From: Geminicoccus harenae
GTDB lineage: Bacteria; Pseudomonadota; Alphaproteobacteria; Geminicoccales; Geminicoccaceae
Length of the DNA: 63,650 bases
Assembly (NCBI RefSeq): GCF_019800005.1
Contig: NZ_JABGCL010000027.1
Location: 1-63,650 of the forward strand
Direction of reading: 5' to 3'
Part shown: positions 41,811-50,509 of the stretch, in pieces
Numbering within the stretch: the first letter of the stretch is position 1
Layout: every line of letters begins with the position of its first letter
Program-made: the position numbers and the translations under genes
The notes under the pieces: generated by a model
Databases searched by the model: none
Told to the model about the DNA's origin: nothing
Seen by the model: the letters and a program-made list of their open reading frames with translations, nothing else

Positions 41811-42782
41811 TCAGGCTTCCCGCAGCCACAGCTCACCGATCGCATGATCCGGCCGCTTGCGCATCACCAGCTCGGCCCGGTTGCGGGTCGGCAGGATATT
41901 GCTCTGCAGGTTGGCGAGGTTGACCCGCCGCCAGATGTCGCGCGCCACCTCGACCGCCTCCGCCTCGCTCAGGTCGCGGAAATGGTGGAAATAGGAGGTC
42001 GGCCGCTGGAACACGGTGCGCTGCAACGCCTTGAAGCGCTCGATGTACCAACGCTCGATGTCCGCCTCGTCGGCATCGAGATAGATCGAGAAGTCGAAGA
42101 AGTCGGAAGCCACCACCGAACCGCCGCGGCTGGATCCGCCCGAGGAGAGCTGCAGGACGTTCAGCCCCTCGAAGATCAATATGTCCGGCCGGTGCACCGT
42201 CTGGAAGCGGCCGGGCACGATGTCGTAGGCCTCGTGCGAATAGACCGGTGCCTGCACCTCGGCCTGGTTCGCCCGCACGTTCGCCAAAAAGGCGATCATC
42301 TGCGCCAGGTCGTAGCTTTCCGGGAAGCCCTTGCGGTTCATCAGGCCGCGCTCCTCCAGCACCCGGGTCGGGTGGAGGAAGCCGTCCGTGGTGACCAGCT
42401 CGACGGTCGGATGGTCCGGCCACTTGGCGAGCAGTGCCCGCAGGACGCGGGCGAACGTGCTCTTGCCCACCGCCACGCTGCCGGCCACCGCGATGATGTA
42501 GGGCCGGCGGATCGGCAGCCTTCCCAGGAAATCGTCGGTGACGCGGGTGAGCCCGCGCGCTGCGCGGACATGGAGATTGAGCAGGCGGGTGAGCGGGAGA
42601 TAGATCTCCTCGACCTCCTCCCGCGACACATAGTCGGTGACGCCGCGCAGCGCCGTCAGGTCCGCCTCGCTCAGCATCAGCGGCACGTTGGCACGCAGCC
42701 CCGCCCAGTCCCGCCGGGAGAAGGTGGCGTGGCTGCGCGGCGCGCGCTCCCCGCCGCTGCAGGGCAGCTCATCGGAAGCCAA
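41811..42782 (-). CDS. coaA: type I pantothenate kinase
   Basis: Phosphorylates pantothenate with ATP, the first and controlled step of coenzyme A synthesis. The 323-residue product has FSRRDWAGLRANVPLMLSE and the family EEIYLPLTRLLNL in the N-terminal part. The P-loop GSVAVGKST is near residue 101, followed by VELVTTDGFLHP and GFPESYD. FEGLNVLQ and SIYLDADE lie in the middle, and the end has the WxxxNLxNLxxNILPTR-type region. Length matches E. coli CoaA plus a short N-terminal extension. TTG 42782 is the likely start; no ribosome-binding site is strong. Confidence 0.94.
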   Translation of the reverse strand: MASDELPCSGGERAPRSHATFSRRDWAGLRANVPLMLSEADLTALRGVTDYVSREEVEEIYLPLTRLLNLHVRAARGLTRVTDDFLGRLPIRRPYIIAVAGSVAVGKSTFARVLRALLAKWPDHPTVELVTTDGFLHPTRVLEERGLMNRKGFPESYDLAQMIAFLANVRANQAEVQAPVYSHEAYDIVPGRFQTVHRPDILIFEGLNVLQLSSGGSSRGGSVVASDFFDFSIYLDADEADIERWYIERFKALQRTVFQRPTSYFHHFRDLSEAEAVEVARDIWRRVNLANLQSNILPTRNRAELVMRKRPDHAIGELWLREA

Positions 42783-42894
42783 CCAGGCCGCTCCTCGCTT
42801 CGACGGTCGTGCAGGGCCGGCCCGAAGGTCCGGCCGGCCCGGGCCAGATAGGCCTTCCGGGCCGCGGCGTCGAGAGTCCGGGCCGGCGCTCCGC

Positions 42895-43962
42895 TCAGAA
42901 CAGGCTGAGCTGCCCGTCCGCTGCCGGCGGGCGGAACAGGTCGGTGCGCAGCGGCACGCGCCGGCGCTGGAGGCCGTGGCGCTGCCGGGCCAGCCGGAAC
43001 CGGTCGGCGATCAGCTGGGCGAGCGGGCCCTCACCGCGCATCCGGCTGCCGAACTCCGGATCGTTCAGCCGGCCGCCCCGGGCCTGGCGGATCAGCGACA
43101 GGACCCGGCCCGCCCGGTCCGGCCGGTGCGTCTCCAGCCAGGCCTGGAACAGTTCCTTCACCTCATGCGGCAGCCGCACCAGCGTCCAGAACAGCAGGTC
43201 CGCCCCGGCCGCCGCCGCGGCTTTGGCAATCACCTCGATCTCCTGGTCGTTGAGCCCGGGGATCACCGGCGCCATGTTCACCCCGGCCGGCACGCCGGTG
43301 TCTGCCAGACGGCGCAGCGCGGCAAGCCGGACCGTCGGCGTCGGGCAGCGCGGCTCGAGCTGCCGGGCCAGTTCCCCGTCGAGCGTGGTCACCGAGATCT
43401 GCACCCGGACCAGGCCCTGGCCGGCCAGCGCCTCCAGCAGGTCGAGGTCGCGCACCACGCCCGCCGACTTGGTGACGATGCCCACCGGATGGCGCGCCTC
43501 CAGCAGCACTTCGAGGATCGAGCGGGTGATCCGCAGGCGCCGTTCCACCGGCTGGTAGGGGTCGGTGGCGGCACCGAGCGCGATCGGCCGGGCGACATAG
43601 CCAGGACGCGCCAGCTCCCGGCGCAGCAGGGCAGCGGCATCCTCCTTGGCGAAGATCCGCGTCTCGAAGTCCAGGCCCGAGGACAGGCCCAGGAAGGCAT
43701 GCCAGGGCCGGGCATAGCAGTAGATGCAGCCATGCTCGCAGCCCCGATACGGGTTGATCGAGGCATCGAAGCCGATGTCGGGCGACTGGTTGTAGACGAT
43801 CAGGGAACCTGCCCGGTCGAGCCGGACCTCGGTACGCGGCCCCGCCTCCGCCAGCAGTTCCGCCAGGGTGCCCCAGCCGTCATCCGCCAGGGCAGCGGCA
43901 TGCCGCTCGAAGCGGCCCGGCGGGTTGAGCGTGGCACCGCGGCCTTTATGCACCTGTTGCAT
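42895..43962 (-). CDS. PA0069-type radical SAM protein
   Basis: A 355-residue radical SAM enzyme. The cluster motif is CEHGCIYCYAR at about residues 75-85, i.e. CxxxCxxC. NPPGRFE near the N-terminus, INPYRGCEHGCIYC, GAATDPYQPVERRLRITR and IVTKSAGVVRDLDLL are shared with proteins related to SplB and DUF5131-like radical SAMs. The family function is unknown. The gene starts at ATG 43962 and ends 112 nt before coaA in the same direction. Confidence 0.9.
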   Translation of the reverse strand: MQQVHKGRGATLNPPGRFERHAAALADDGWGTLAELLAEAGPRTEVRLDRAGSLIVYNQSPDIGFDASINPYRGCEHGCIYCYARPWHAFLGLSSGLDFETRIFAKEDAAALLRRELARPGYVARPIALGAATDPYQPVERRLRITRSILEVLLEARHPVGIVTKSAGVVRDLDLLEALAGQGLVRVQISVTTLDGELARQLEPRCPTPTVRLAALRRLADTGVPAGVNMAPVIPGLNDQEIEVIAKAAAAAGADLLFWTLVRLPHEVKELFQAWLETHRPDRAGRVLSLIRQARGGRLNDPEFGSRMRGEGPLAQLIADRFRLARQRHGLQRRRVPLRTDLFRPPAADGQLSLF

Positions 43963-44021
43963 TTGCAGAACATAACAGGAACATCTAGCGCCGGCAACAG
44001 CGGCTACTCCTCGAGAGAGCG

Positions 44022-44525
44022 TCAGGCGAACGGCTCGACTGCCTCCACGCCCAGGCTGCGCAGGGCCGCCAGCCGGGCGAACCGCAACTGCAGGACCCGG
44101 CGGCGCGCCGCTGCCAGGGTGAATGGCTGGAGCGGCCGGATCTCCGCCGCATCATAGGCGTCCGCCACCAGCACGCCCGGTTCCGGCGGCAGGAGGTCCA
44201 GCGGAAAGCCGGCAGCGACCGCGAAGCCGAACCGGTCGCAGAAATCGGCATAAAACCGCCACTTGCGATCGGTCAGGTAGTCCGCGGCGCAGGACTTGAC
44301 CTCGATGATGGTGATCCGGCCGTCCTGGCCCAGCGCCATGATGTCGGCGCGCCGCCCGTTGGGCAGCGGCACCTCCAGGATCGGCGCCATACCCGCCTGG
44401 ACCAGATGGCGGACCACGCCGCGCGCCACCGCGCGGGTCACTTCCGGCCGGCTCGCCGGCATCTCCGGATATGGCTGATCGTCCCCATCCAGGGCGGGAC
44501 AGGCTTTGGCGGCTGGCTGCGGCAA
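44022..44525 (-). CDS. mmcB: MmcB family DNA repair protein
   Basis: A protein of up to 167 residues. RPEVTRAVARGVVRHL begins the conserved part. IMALGQDGRITIIEVKSCAADYLTDRKW has the D...ExK nuclease core, as in PD-(D/E)xK enzymes. YADFCDRFGFAVAAGFPLDLLP and GVLVADAYDA follow. In Caulobacter, MmcB is a LexA-regulated factor for mitomycin C resistance. The start is uncertain: TTG 44525 has no clear site, and ATG 44462 has GGAG touching it. No SOS box was found by eye. Confidence 0.85.
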   Translation of the reverse strand: MPQPAAKACPALDGDDQPYPEMPASRPEVTRAVARGVVRHLVQAGMAPILEVPLPNGRRADIMALGQDGRITIIEVKSCAADYLTDRKWRFYADFCDRFGFAVAAGFPLDLLPPEPGVLVADAYDAAEIRPLQPFTLAAARRRVLQLRFARLAALRSLGVEAVEPFA

Positions 44526-44785
44526 CGATTTGTCAACTTCTATGAGCGATGTTCGTGCCTAGAGCCGATCCCTGGCCCAGGCAAGGGCGGCACCACACTC
44601 CGGCCCAGGACATCTGCCGTGCCCTCGTCTCCACCTGTGATTGTGCTGCCACAGCATCCCCGCAACCATGCCCCAATGTTCCTACTGTGTGACGGCGGTC
44701 ACAGCCAAACCCGGCCGATCTTTGGCATCACTTCGGGCAGGACGGCTGTCCGGCCAGAGGTGCCGCCCGTCCTCGGAGTGTGGGA

Positions 44786-44932
44786 ATGATCCCGTTGCCC
44801 GGTCGCATCTGCCTGCTGGTGCTAGCCATGGCCCTGACCTTCGGCCTGCTGCTGGACCGACCCCGCCCGCTGGCGGTGCAGCCGCCCAGCCACCTGCCGG
44901 CAATGATGGACCACCTCCCCCAGCGTCTCTAG
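44786..44932 (+). CDS. possible small membrane protein
   Basis: ATG 44786 with GGAG 7 nt upstream opens a 48-residue ORF. Residues 6-23 are a hydrophobic helix (ICLLVLAMALTFGLLL) followed by a Pro/His-rich tail. After its TAG the same frame stays open for about 60 more codons, so the short ORF may be the front of a broken longer gene. I do not recognise it. Confidence 0.35.
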   Translation: MIPLPGRICLLVLAMALTFGLLLDRPRPLAVQPPSHLPAMMDHLPQRL

Positions 44933-45496
44933 GACGCCGGACGCGCTGGCGTGCGGGTGGTGCCGGGCAGCAGCCCGGGCCTGGACGCGGCGCAGACGCC
45001 CGGCATGAACCGGGCAAGCATGATCAGCCTGGCACAGGCAGAGGCGACGAAGCCTCGGCTCGGCACGGTGACGATCCACCCCAGGCGACGACCGATACGT
45101 ACTACCGCGGCCAACCGGAAAGGGTGATTCAGTCCTGCGTGGCCGGTCCCGGATGTGCTGGAGCGAGCGGCTGGAGTTCACTACCGGAACACGCCCGGGC
45201 GATTTCATCCGCCTATGACCGTTCGTGCTGCACCAGGAGATCGGCACCAGCGACGTCGCGCTTCTGAAATGGGTGCTGGTGCGCGACGGCCATGAGACGG
45301 TGCTGGTCGAGCTGGGTATGCCCCTCGCCGGGCAGTCTCAAACTGCGGTCTGGCACGACCCGATCCGCAAGGAGCCGGGTGGCCGAGGCATCGGGCGCCC
45401 CTCCGTGATCGTCGACCAGCACGGGCGCCAGCGACGCCAGGGGCCGCCCGGCAGCCAGCTCGGCGCCGGACTGGCCGAACCCGAGGAGGGAGACCG
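44933..45496. other. region of gene decay
   Basis: No intact gene. The stretch holds the continuation of the small ORF frame past its amber codon up to about 45120 and then the cupin remnant listed separately. Confidence 0.45.
45144..45380 (+). pseudogene. cupin gene remnant with in-frame stop
   Basis: One frame encodes a cupin-like piece: a W-x-E-R-L-E strand, RPGDFIRL, then PFVLHQEIGTSDVALLKWVLVRD and TVLVELG. This matches the motif-2 half of cupins (GDF...P...HQE). TGA at 45216-45218 interrupts it exactly between FIRL and PFV, where relatives have Pro residues. The motif-1 half with its metal-binding histidines is missing upstream. The frame runs on to 45527 into sequence that is not cupin-like. 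Confidence 0.6.
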
Positions 45497-46186
45497 TTGC
45501 TCCATCGACCTCGCCGCAACCGGGTGACCCCTTTCGGTACGATCGAGGCATCGCCACATCGCGGCCGCTGTCTCGGCAATCGCGGCGACCTGCACAGGGC
45601 GGACGGCACGCTCGGGCGGAGCTGGCGCGTCGCGCGCTGGATCACCTGCACCCTCCAGGGCAGGAACGGCTATCGCGTCACCTTCGACCGGCCCGGCTGC
45701 TACTATCCCCTGTTCTTCGCCGACGAGGCAGTGGCGCTGGCGGCCGGGCACCGTCCTTGTGCGCAATGCCGCCGCGACGACTTCCTGCGCTTTCGCGCCT
45801 GTTGGCGCCAGGCGCACGGCCTCCCGCCCGACCAGTTCGTTTCTGCCGACGAGATCGACCAGGCGCTGCACGCCGCCCGCATCGATCGCAACAGCCGCCA
45901 GATCACGCACACGGCACCGCTGGGCGACCTCCCGGACAGCACATTCGTCACCCTCGCCGACGCCCCGGAAGCGCCGTTCCTCCTCTGGGACGGCAGTCTC
46001 CACCCCTGGAGCCACGGGGGCTATGGAGCACCCCGTACGGCTCGCCCCGACGCGATGGCCCGGGTGCTGACACCCCTGCCCATCGTGACGACGCTGCGTG
46101 CAGGTTATCGGCCGCTGGTGGGCATCCTACCGGAAGGCGGAGCGGCACCCCTGCCCGAGCCGGTGGCACAGGCCATACCGTCCTGA
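45497..46186 (+). CDS. conserved hypothetical protein with CxxC motif
   Basis: A 229-residue protein. The N-terminal NRVTPFGTIEASPHRGRCLGNRG and a middle LFFADEAVALAAGHRPCAQCRRDDFLRFRACW are conserved in a widespread uncharacterised family as far as I can recall. The single CxxC (CAQC, about residue 88) with nearby Arg/Asp recalls the zinc-binding fold of the Ada N-terminal domain, so nucleic-acid contact is possible. A perfect GAGGAGGGA site precedes TTG 45497. The end (GYRPLVGILPEGG) lies 74 nt before tRNA-Val. Confidence 0.75.
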   Translation: MLHRPRRNRVTPFGTIEASPHRGRCLGNRGDLHRADGTLGRSWRVARWITCTLQGRNGYRVTFDRPGCYYPLFFADEAVALAAGHRPCAQCRRDDFLRFRACWRQAHGLPPDQFVSADEIDQALHAARIDRNSRQITHTAPLGDLPDSTFVTLADAPEAPFLLWDGSLHPWSHGGYGAPRTARPDAMARVLTPLPIVTTLRAGYRPLVGILPEGGAAPLPEPVAQAIPS

Positions 46187-46259
46187 TCGGCGGGTCATCG
46201 CACGCATGCGGCACGAGACCGGCGGCCGGCCTGCGGCTTGTGTGAACGGGACTGGGAGG

Positions 46260-46334
<75 letters not shown>

Positions 46335-46492
46335 GTCCTGATCGGCGGTGGCGAGCGGATAGCGTTTGTCGGCGGCGCTGGCAAGTGCCGGATGCAGGAA
46401 TCCGGGGGTTTCGGCTCCGGTCGGCCCCTGGTGGGCGTTGTGGCGCGGTGCTGGCCGTGGTTGCATCCGGGAGGGCTCCCCCGGATGCGGTG

Positions 46493-47338
46493 ATGATCGA
46501 CCCCTTCGCTCTTCTGCGGCCGGCCGGCCCCGGCCTGCCGGTCCTGCTCTCCTCGCCGCACAGCGGCCGCCATTATCCCGAGGAGGCGCGGCGCCGGCTG
46601 GGCGTGGCTCCGGCGACGCTCGCGGTCCTGAACGACGGCCCGGTCCACGAGTTGCTGGACAGGGCGGTGGCGGCCGGCGCCACCTTGCTGCGCGCCCGGT
46701 GGAACCGGACCTGGATCGACCTCAACCGCGATCCAGCGGAGTTCGACGAGGACGCGATCGACGGCCTGCCGATGGGTGTGCGGCCATGCCGGTCGCTGCG
46801 CGTGCAGGCCGGGCTCGGCCTGGTGCCGACGCGGCTGGGCGAGCGGCGCATCCACCTGCGCCAACTGCCTTTCACCGAGCTGGCCGAGCGGATCGCGCGG
46901 GTGCATCAGCCCTACCACGCGGCGCTGGAGCGGGAATGCGGGCGGCTGGCGGACGGTTTCGGCCAGATGCTGCTGCTGGATTGCCACACCATGCCAGGCC
47001 CGTGCGGCGGTGCCGCGGCCCTGCCGGACATCGTGCTGGGCGACCGGTACGGCCGGAGCTGTGCCGGTCCGCTGGTGGCCGCGGCGGAAGCCTCCCTGCG
47101 CGAAGCCGGGTTCACCGTGGCGCGCAACCGGCCGTTTGCGGGCGGCTGGATCACCAAGCGGCACGGCCAGCCGGAGCGGGGCGTGCATGCGCTGCAGATC
47201 GAGCTCTGCCGGCAGCGCTTCTTCACGGCCGACTGGCAGCAGACCGCCGCTGCCCCCGCACTGCGCCAGGCATTGGCGGCACTGGTCCGGGAGCTCGCTG
47301 CGATGCTGCCCCCGGCGAGGCCGCTCGCCGCGGAGTGA
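46493..47338 (+). CDS. N-formylglutamate amidohydrolase family protein
   Basis: A 281-residue hydrolase of the HutG/FGase family, which frees formate and glutamate from N-formylglutamate. SPHSGRHYPEEAR (about residues 20-32) carries the zinc histidine. WNRTWIDLNRDPAEFD, LLLDCHTMPGPCG and LQIELCRQRFF are typical. No other histidine-degradation gene is in the window, so the substrate could be another N-formyl or N-acyl compound. ATG 46493 starts at the conserved N-terminus; the frame is open upstream without family sequence. Confidence 0.87.
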   Translation: MIDPFALLRPAGPGLPVLLSSPHSGRHYPEEARRRLGVAPATLAVLNDGPVHELLDRAVAAGATLLRARWNRTWIDLNRDPAEFDEDAIDGLPMGVRPCRSLRVQAGLGLVPTRLGERRIHLRQLPFTELAERIARVHQPYHAALERECGRLADGFGQMLLLDCHTMPGPCGGAAALPDIVLGDRYGRSCAGPLVAAAEASLREAGFTVARNRPFAGGWITKRHGQPERGVHALQIELCRQRFFTADWQQTAAAPALRQALAALVRELAAMLPPARPLAAE

Positions 47339-47408
47339 GCAGGCGGGGCTTCGGCTGGCGCGGTGCTTGCCGGATCGGGCTGGCCCAGCACTTGCAAGGC
47401 GAAGCGGC

Positions 47409-48266
47409 ATGCCCAGGACCATGCCCCTCCTTCTCGCCCTTCTCACCCTGCTCCTGCCGTTCGCGGCCAGGTCCGGCCCGGCCGATCCAGCCGGGGACAC
47501 GGCAAGAACTGCCGCGCTGTGCCTGGATGCGGCAAGTCGTGCCGAGCGGCTGGCGGACCTGCCGGAGGGGATCGTCACCGGGATCATGCTCGCCGAGACC
47601 GGGCGGTGGAGCAAGGCGCTGCGGCGCAGCTATCCCTGGCCCTGGACGGTCACCTCCGGCAGCGAGTCCTGGTATGCCGAGAGCCGCGCGGCCGCGATCG
47701 CCACGGTGCGCCGCCTGCAAGCGGAGGGCCAGCGCAACATCGATGTCGGCTGCATGCAGATCAACCTGTACTGGCATCCCGACGCGTTCCGGACGATCGA
47801 GGAGGCACTCGACCCGATCCGCAACGTGGCCTACGGCACCGCCTTTTTGGGCGAGCTCCATGCCGAGCGGGGCAGCTGGCGCTCGGCAGTGGCCGCCTAT
47901 CACAGCCGCGATCCGGAGCGCGGCCGCACCTATCTGGCGCGCGTGGAGAAGCTGCAGGAGCAGTACCGCTCCTGGGGCGAGGCGGCGGTGGCCCGCGCCG
48001 ATACCGCACCTGCGGGCATGAAGCTGTTCGGCCGGCTGGGGCCGACCCGCCCGCTGTTCGGTGCGGACGACACGCCAAGGCAGCTTGCAGTGGCTAAAGG
48101 CGGGCTGCCGGGCGCCGCCCTGGCCACCCCGGTCGGGGTGGCCAGGGCGGCGCCCGGCAGCCTGATCCAGCTCCGCCGCGACCTGAAGGGCGGCCGGGTC
48201 GTGCCGGCACGGTCCTTCCTGTTCCCCGGTACGACCTCGGCCCCGTTGCCGCCCGCGGAGCGTTGA
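47409..48266 (+). CDS. exported lytic transglycosylase (SLT domain)
   Basis: A 285-residue protein with a signal peptide (about residues 1-24, hydrophobic run of Leu). The SLT/lysozyme-like domain starts with LPEGIVTGIMLAETGRWS, whose Glu is the likely catalytic acid. YPWPWTVTSGSESWYAESRAAAI and RNIDVGCMQINLYWHPDAF follow, then VAYGTAFLGEL and VAAYHSRDP. It cleaves peptidoglycan glycan strands. The C-terminal 80 residues are a low-complexity Pro/Ala/Arg region. ATG 47421 is a second possible start. Confidence 0.88.
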   Translation: MPRTMPLLLALLTLLLPFAARSGPADPAGDTARTAALCLDAASRAERLADLPEGIVTGIMLAETGRWSKALRRSYPWPWTVTSGSESWYAESRAAAIATVRRLQAEGQRNIDVGCMQINLYWHPDAFRTIEEALDPIRNVAYGTAFLGELHAERGSWRSAVAAYHSRDPERGRTYLARVEKLQEQYRSWGEAAVARADTAPAGMKLFGRLGPTRPLFGADDTPRQLAVAKGGLPGAALATPVGVARAAPGSLIQLRRDLKGGRVVPARSFLFPGTTSAPLPPAER

Positions 48267-48327
48267 CCGGCCGCCGCCCCGGCGCCAGCGTGCCCGGCGA
48301 CAAGTGTGGGACGCGCGGGGCAAGGGC

Positions 48328-48729
48328 ATGGCGGGTGGCGAGGACGATCCGGGGCAGGATCCCTGCGAGCGGCTGGACCGGCTGCTCGGCGAGGCGATGG
48401 GCCTGGTCCAGGCCACCAAGCATTATCTGGAGCGGCGCCCGGCAGGTAGCGTGCCGGCCCTGGGCGAGCTCGGCCACTTATGCGAGCTCGACCGGGTGAC
48501 CAGCCGGCTGGGCCTGGTGGTCGGCTGGCTCCTGCGGCGCAAGGCCGAGCTGGCCGGTGCCGGGCCGGCCGCGGCCGCCATCGAGGACGACCCGCACTGC
48601 CTGCAGCAGCCCCCGCTGGCGGATTTGCCGCCCGCCCTGAGCGCCCTGCTGGATGCCAGTGCCGTCCTGTATGGCCGGACCGTGCGGCTCGCCGAGGCCG
48701 GCGAGCGCCGCCAGGACATCGTGCACTGA
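48328..48729 (+). CDS. DUF1465 / RcdA-like protein
   Basis: A 133-residue helical protein. ERLDRLLGEAMGLVQATKHYL starts the domain and LDRVTSRLGLVVGWLLRRKAEL matches the central helix of DUF1465 proteins. A final helix is LLDASAVLYGRTVRLAEAG. In Caulobacter, RcdA of this family is an adaptor for ClpXP-mediated destruction of CtrA. The match here is by pattern only and the sequence is divergent. GTG 48304 is an earlier start option; ATG 48328 was chosen. Confidence 0.65.
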   Translation: MAGGEDDPGQDPCERLDRLLGEAMGLVQATKHYLERRPAGSVPALGELGHLCELDRVTSRLGLVVGWLLRRKAELAGAGPAAAAIEDDPHCLQQPPLADLPPALSALLDASAVLYGRTVRLAEAGERRQDIVH

Positions 48730-48758
48730 CTGGCGGCCCCTGGACGGGTGCTGCCCGC

Positions 48759-49481
48759 CTAAGGGACGAGCGGTTGCCGGGCCATCAGCGGCCGGCGCTG
48801 ATGGCCGTCCTCGTCGAAATTCCCCGGATCCAGCCAGGCAGTGAAGGCGGCATCCAGTGCCGGCCATTCCTCCGCGAGGATCGAGTACCAGGCCGTGTCG
48901 CGATTGCGGCCCTTGATCACCAGATGCCGGTAGAAAATGCCCTCGTGGCGAAAGCCGAAGCGCAGGGCGGCCCGCCGCGAGGGCAGGTTCGCGGCATCGC
49001 ACTTCCACTCGATCCGGCGGAACCCCAGCGTGATGGCGTTGCGGAGCAGGAGATGGATCGCCTCGGTGGCCGCCGTCCGGCGCCGCAGCTCGCTACCGAA
49101 CCAGATATGGCCGATCTCGATCGAGCCCGCCGCCGGGTGGATGTTGAGATAGCTGGCCATGCCCAGCGCCCGCCCTTCCGGATCGCAGATCGCGAAGAAC
49201 ATGGGCTCGGCCGTGCCGGCCAGGGTCCGAAGCCAGGCCTGCATCGCGTCCCCGTCAGCAAAGGGGCCATAGGCCATGAAGCGCCAGCGCTCCGCCTGGT
49301 CCGGCCCGTGACCTGCCACGAACAGGGCCGGCCCATGCCGGCCAGGCTCCAGCGGCTCCAGGCGCACCGTCCGGCCGGCGAGTTCCGCCCGGGCCGGCGG
49401 CCGTGCCGGCGGCAGCGGCGCCACCGTGGCGGTCGAGAGCGGCCGCCGGCAGACCGGCTCGTAGGCATCGGCCTCGGTCAT
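48759..49481 (-). CDS. GNAT family N-acetyltransferase
   Basis: A 240-residue protein. The GNAT core lies at about residues 35-210: VRLEPLEPGRHGPAL, then MFFAICDPEGRALGMASYLNIHP, GSIEIGHIWFGSELRRRTAATEAIHLLL (acetyl-CoA site) and NLPSRRAALRFGFRHEGIFY. It resembles RimJ/RimL-type enzymes that acetylate protein N-termini or small amines. Its ATG overlaps the pdxY stop as ATGA, so it is translated with pdxY. The role of this pairing is unknown. Confidence 0.87.
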   Translation of the reverse strand: MTEADAYEPVCRRPLSTATVAPLPPARPPARAELAGRTVRLEPLEPGRHGPALFVAGHGPDQAERWRFMAYGPFADGDAMQAWLRTLAGTAEPMFFAICDPEGRALGMASYLNIHPAAGSIEIGHIWFGSELRRRTAATEAIHLLLRNAITLGFRRIEWKCDAANLPSRRAALRFGFRHEGIFYRHLVIKGRNRDTAWYSILAEEWPALDAAFTAWLDPGNFDEDGHQRRPLMARQPLVP

Positions 49482-50335
49482 CGCACCCGTTCCACCTCGA
49501 ACAGGCGCGGCGGGCGGGCATAGGCCTCCTGCGCCGCCACCAGCTCGATCTCGCTCGCACCCTGCTCGTGGGTCAGCCGCACCAGCTCGTACATGGCCGA
49601 GACCGAGCGCTGCAGGACCTGGGGAATGTCGTCGCTAGCCAGCCGGTTGCCCAGCACCAGCGCGGTGGTCGCATCGCCGGTGCCGCTCATGGTCAGCGGC
49701 AGCTTGGGCGTGCGCACCAGCCAGCTTCCCGCACCGGTGTCGGCGAGCACCGCGATCTCGTCGACAGCATCCGGCAGCTCCAGGCTGGTCACCACCACGA
49801 GGCCAGGGCCGCGCTGCCGCACCCGGGCAGTAGCGGCCAGCGCGTCCTCCAGGCTGTCGATCGGCTGATCCGCGAGAAAGGCCAGCTCGAATGCGTTCGG
49901 CGTGACGATGTCGGCCTGGGGCACTGCCTGGTCGCGGAAGAACTCGGGGATGCCGGGCCGGACGAAGAAGCCGCGGCCGACATCGCCCATCACCGGGTCG
50001 CACGCATAGAGGGCGCCGGGCCGCGCCGCCCGGATCCGGGCCACCGTTTCCAGCACCGCAGCGCCGAGCTGCGGGTCGCCCAGATAGCCGGACATCACCG
50101 CGCGCGTGCGGCCGAACGCGCCGCGCTCCTCCACGCCCTGCAGGATCTCGCGGATCTGCTCGACGCTGTTGGCGCTGCCCTTCCAGCTCCCGTAGCCGGT
50201 GTGGTTGCTGAACTGCACCGTGTTGACCGCCCAGACCTCATGGCCCAGCCGCTGCAGCGGGAATACCGCCGCGCAGTTGCCGACATGGCCATAGGCCACG
50301 TGCGACTGGATCGACAGGATGCCCTCGCGCGCCAC
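49478..50335 (-). CDS. pdxY: pyridoxal kinase
   Basis: Phosphorylates pyridoxal (and related vitamers) in vitamin B6 salvage. The 285-residue ribokinase-fold protein has SIQSHVAYGHVGNCAAVFPLQ at the N-terminus and GYGSWKG, DPVMGD and TPNAFELAFL further on. The anion hole motif MSGTGDATTALVLG lies near residue 225; the Gly/Thr/Gly/Asp form the catalytic loop. GTG 50335 gives the family start. It is divergent from pdxH, 174 nt away, so two B6 salvage genes share a control region. Confidence 0.93.
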   Translation of the reverse strand: MAREGILSIQSHVAYGHVGNCAAVFPLQRLGHEVWAVNTVQFSNHTGYGSWKGSANSVEQIREILQGVEERGAFGRTRAVMSGYLGDPQLGAAVLETVARIRAARPGALYACDPVMGDVGRGFFVRPGIPEFFRDQAVPQADIVTPNAFELAFLADQPIDSLEDALAATARVRQRGPGLVVVTSLELPDAVDEIAVLADTGAGSWLVRTPKLPLTMSGTGDATTALVLGNRLASDDIPQVLQRSVSAMYELVRLTHEQGASEIELVAAQEAYARPPRLFEVERVR

Positions 50336-50509
50336 GACCGCTTCTCCCGGATGCTCCGCTCGGGCGGGACGCTAGGTCCAGTCCGGGGCGCGCAAAAGGC
50401 CCAGTTTGCCCAGGCGCGGTCGATTCCCGGAAAGCCCCTCACGCTGCGACATGGACAAGTGCCGGCAGCCGCGCCACCTGGAAGGCGGCTGGGCAAGGGG
50501 AGCCGGACG

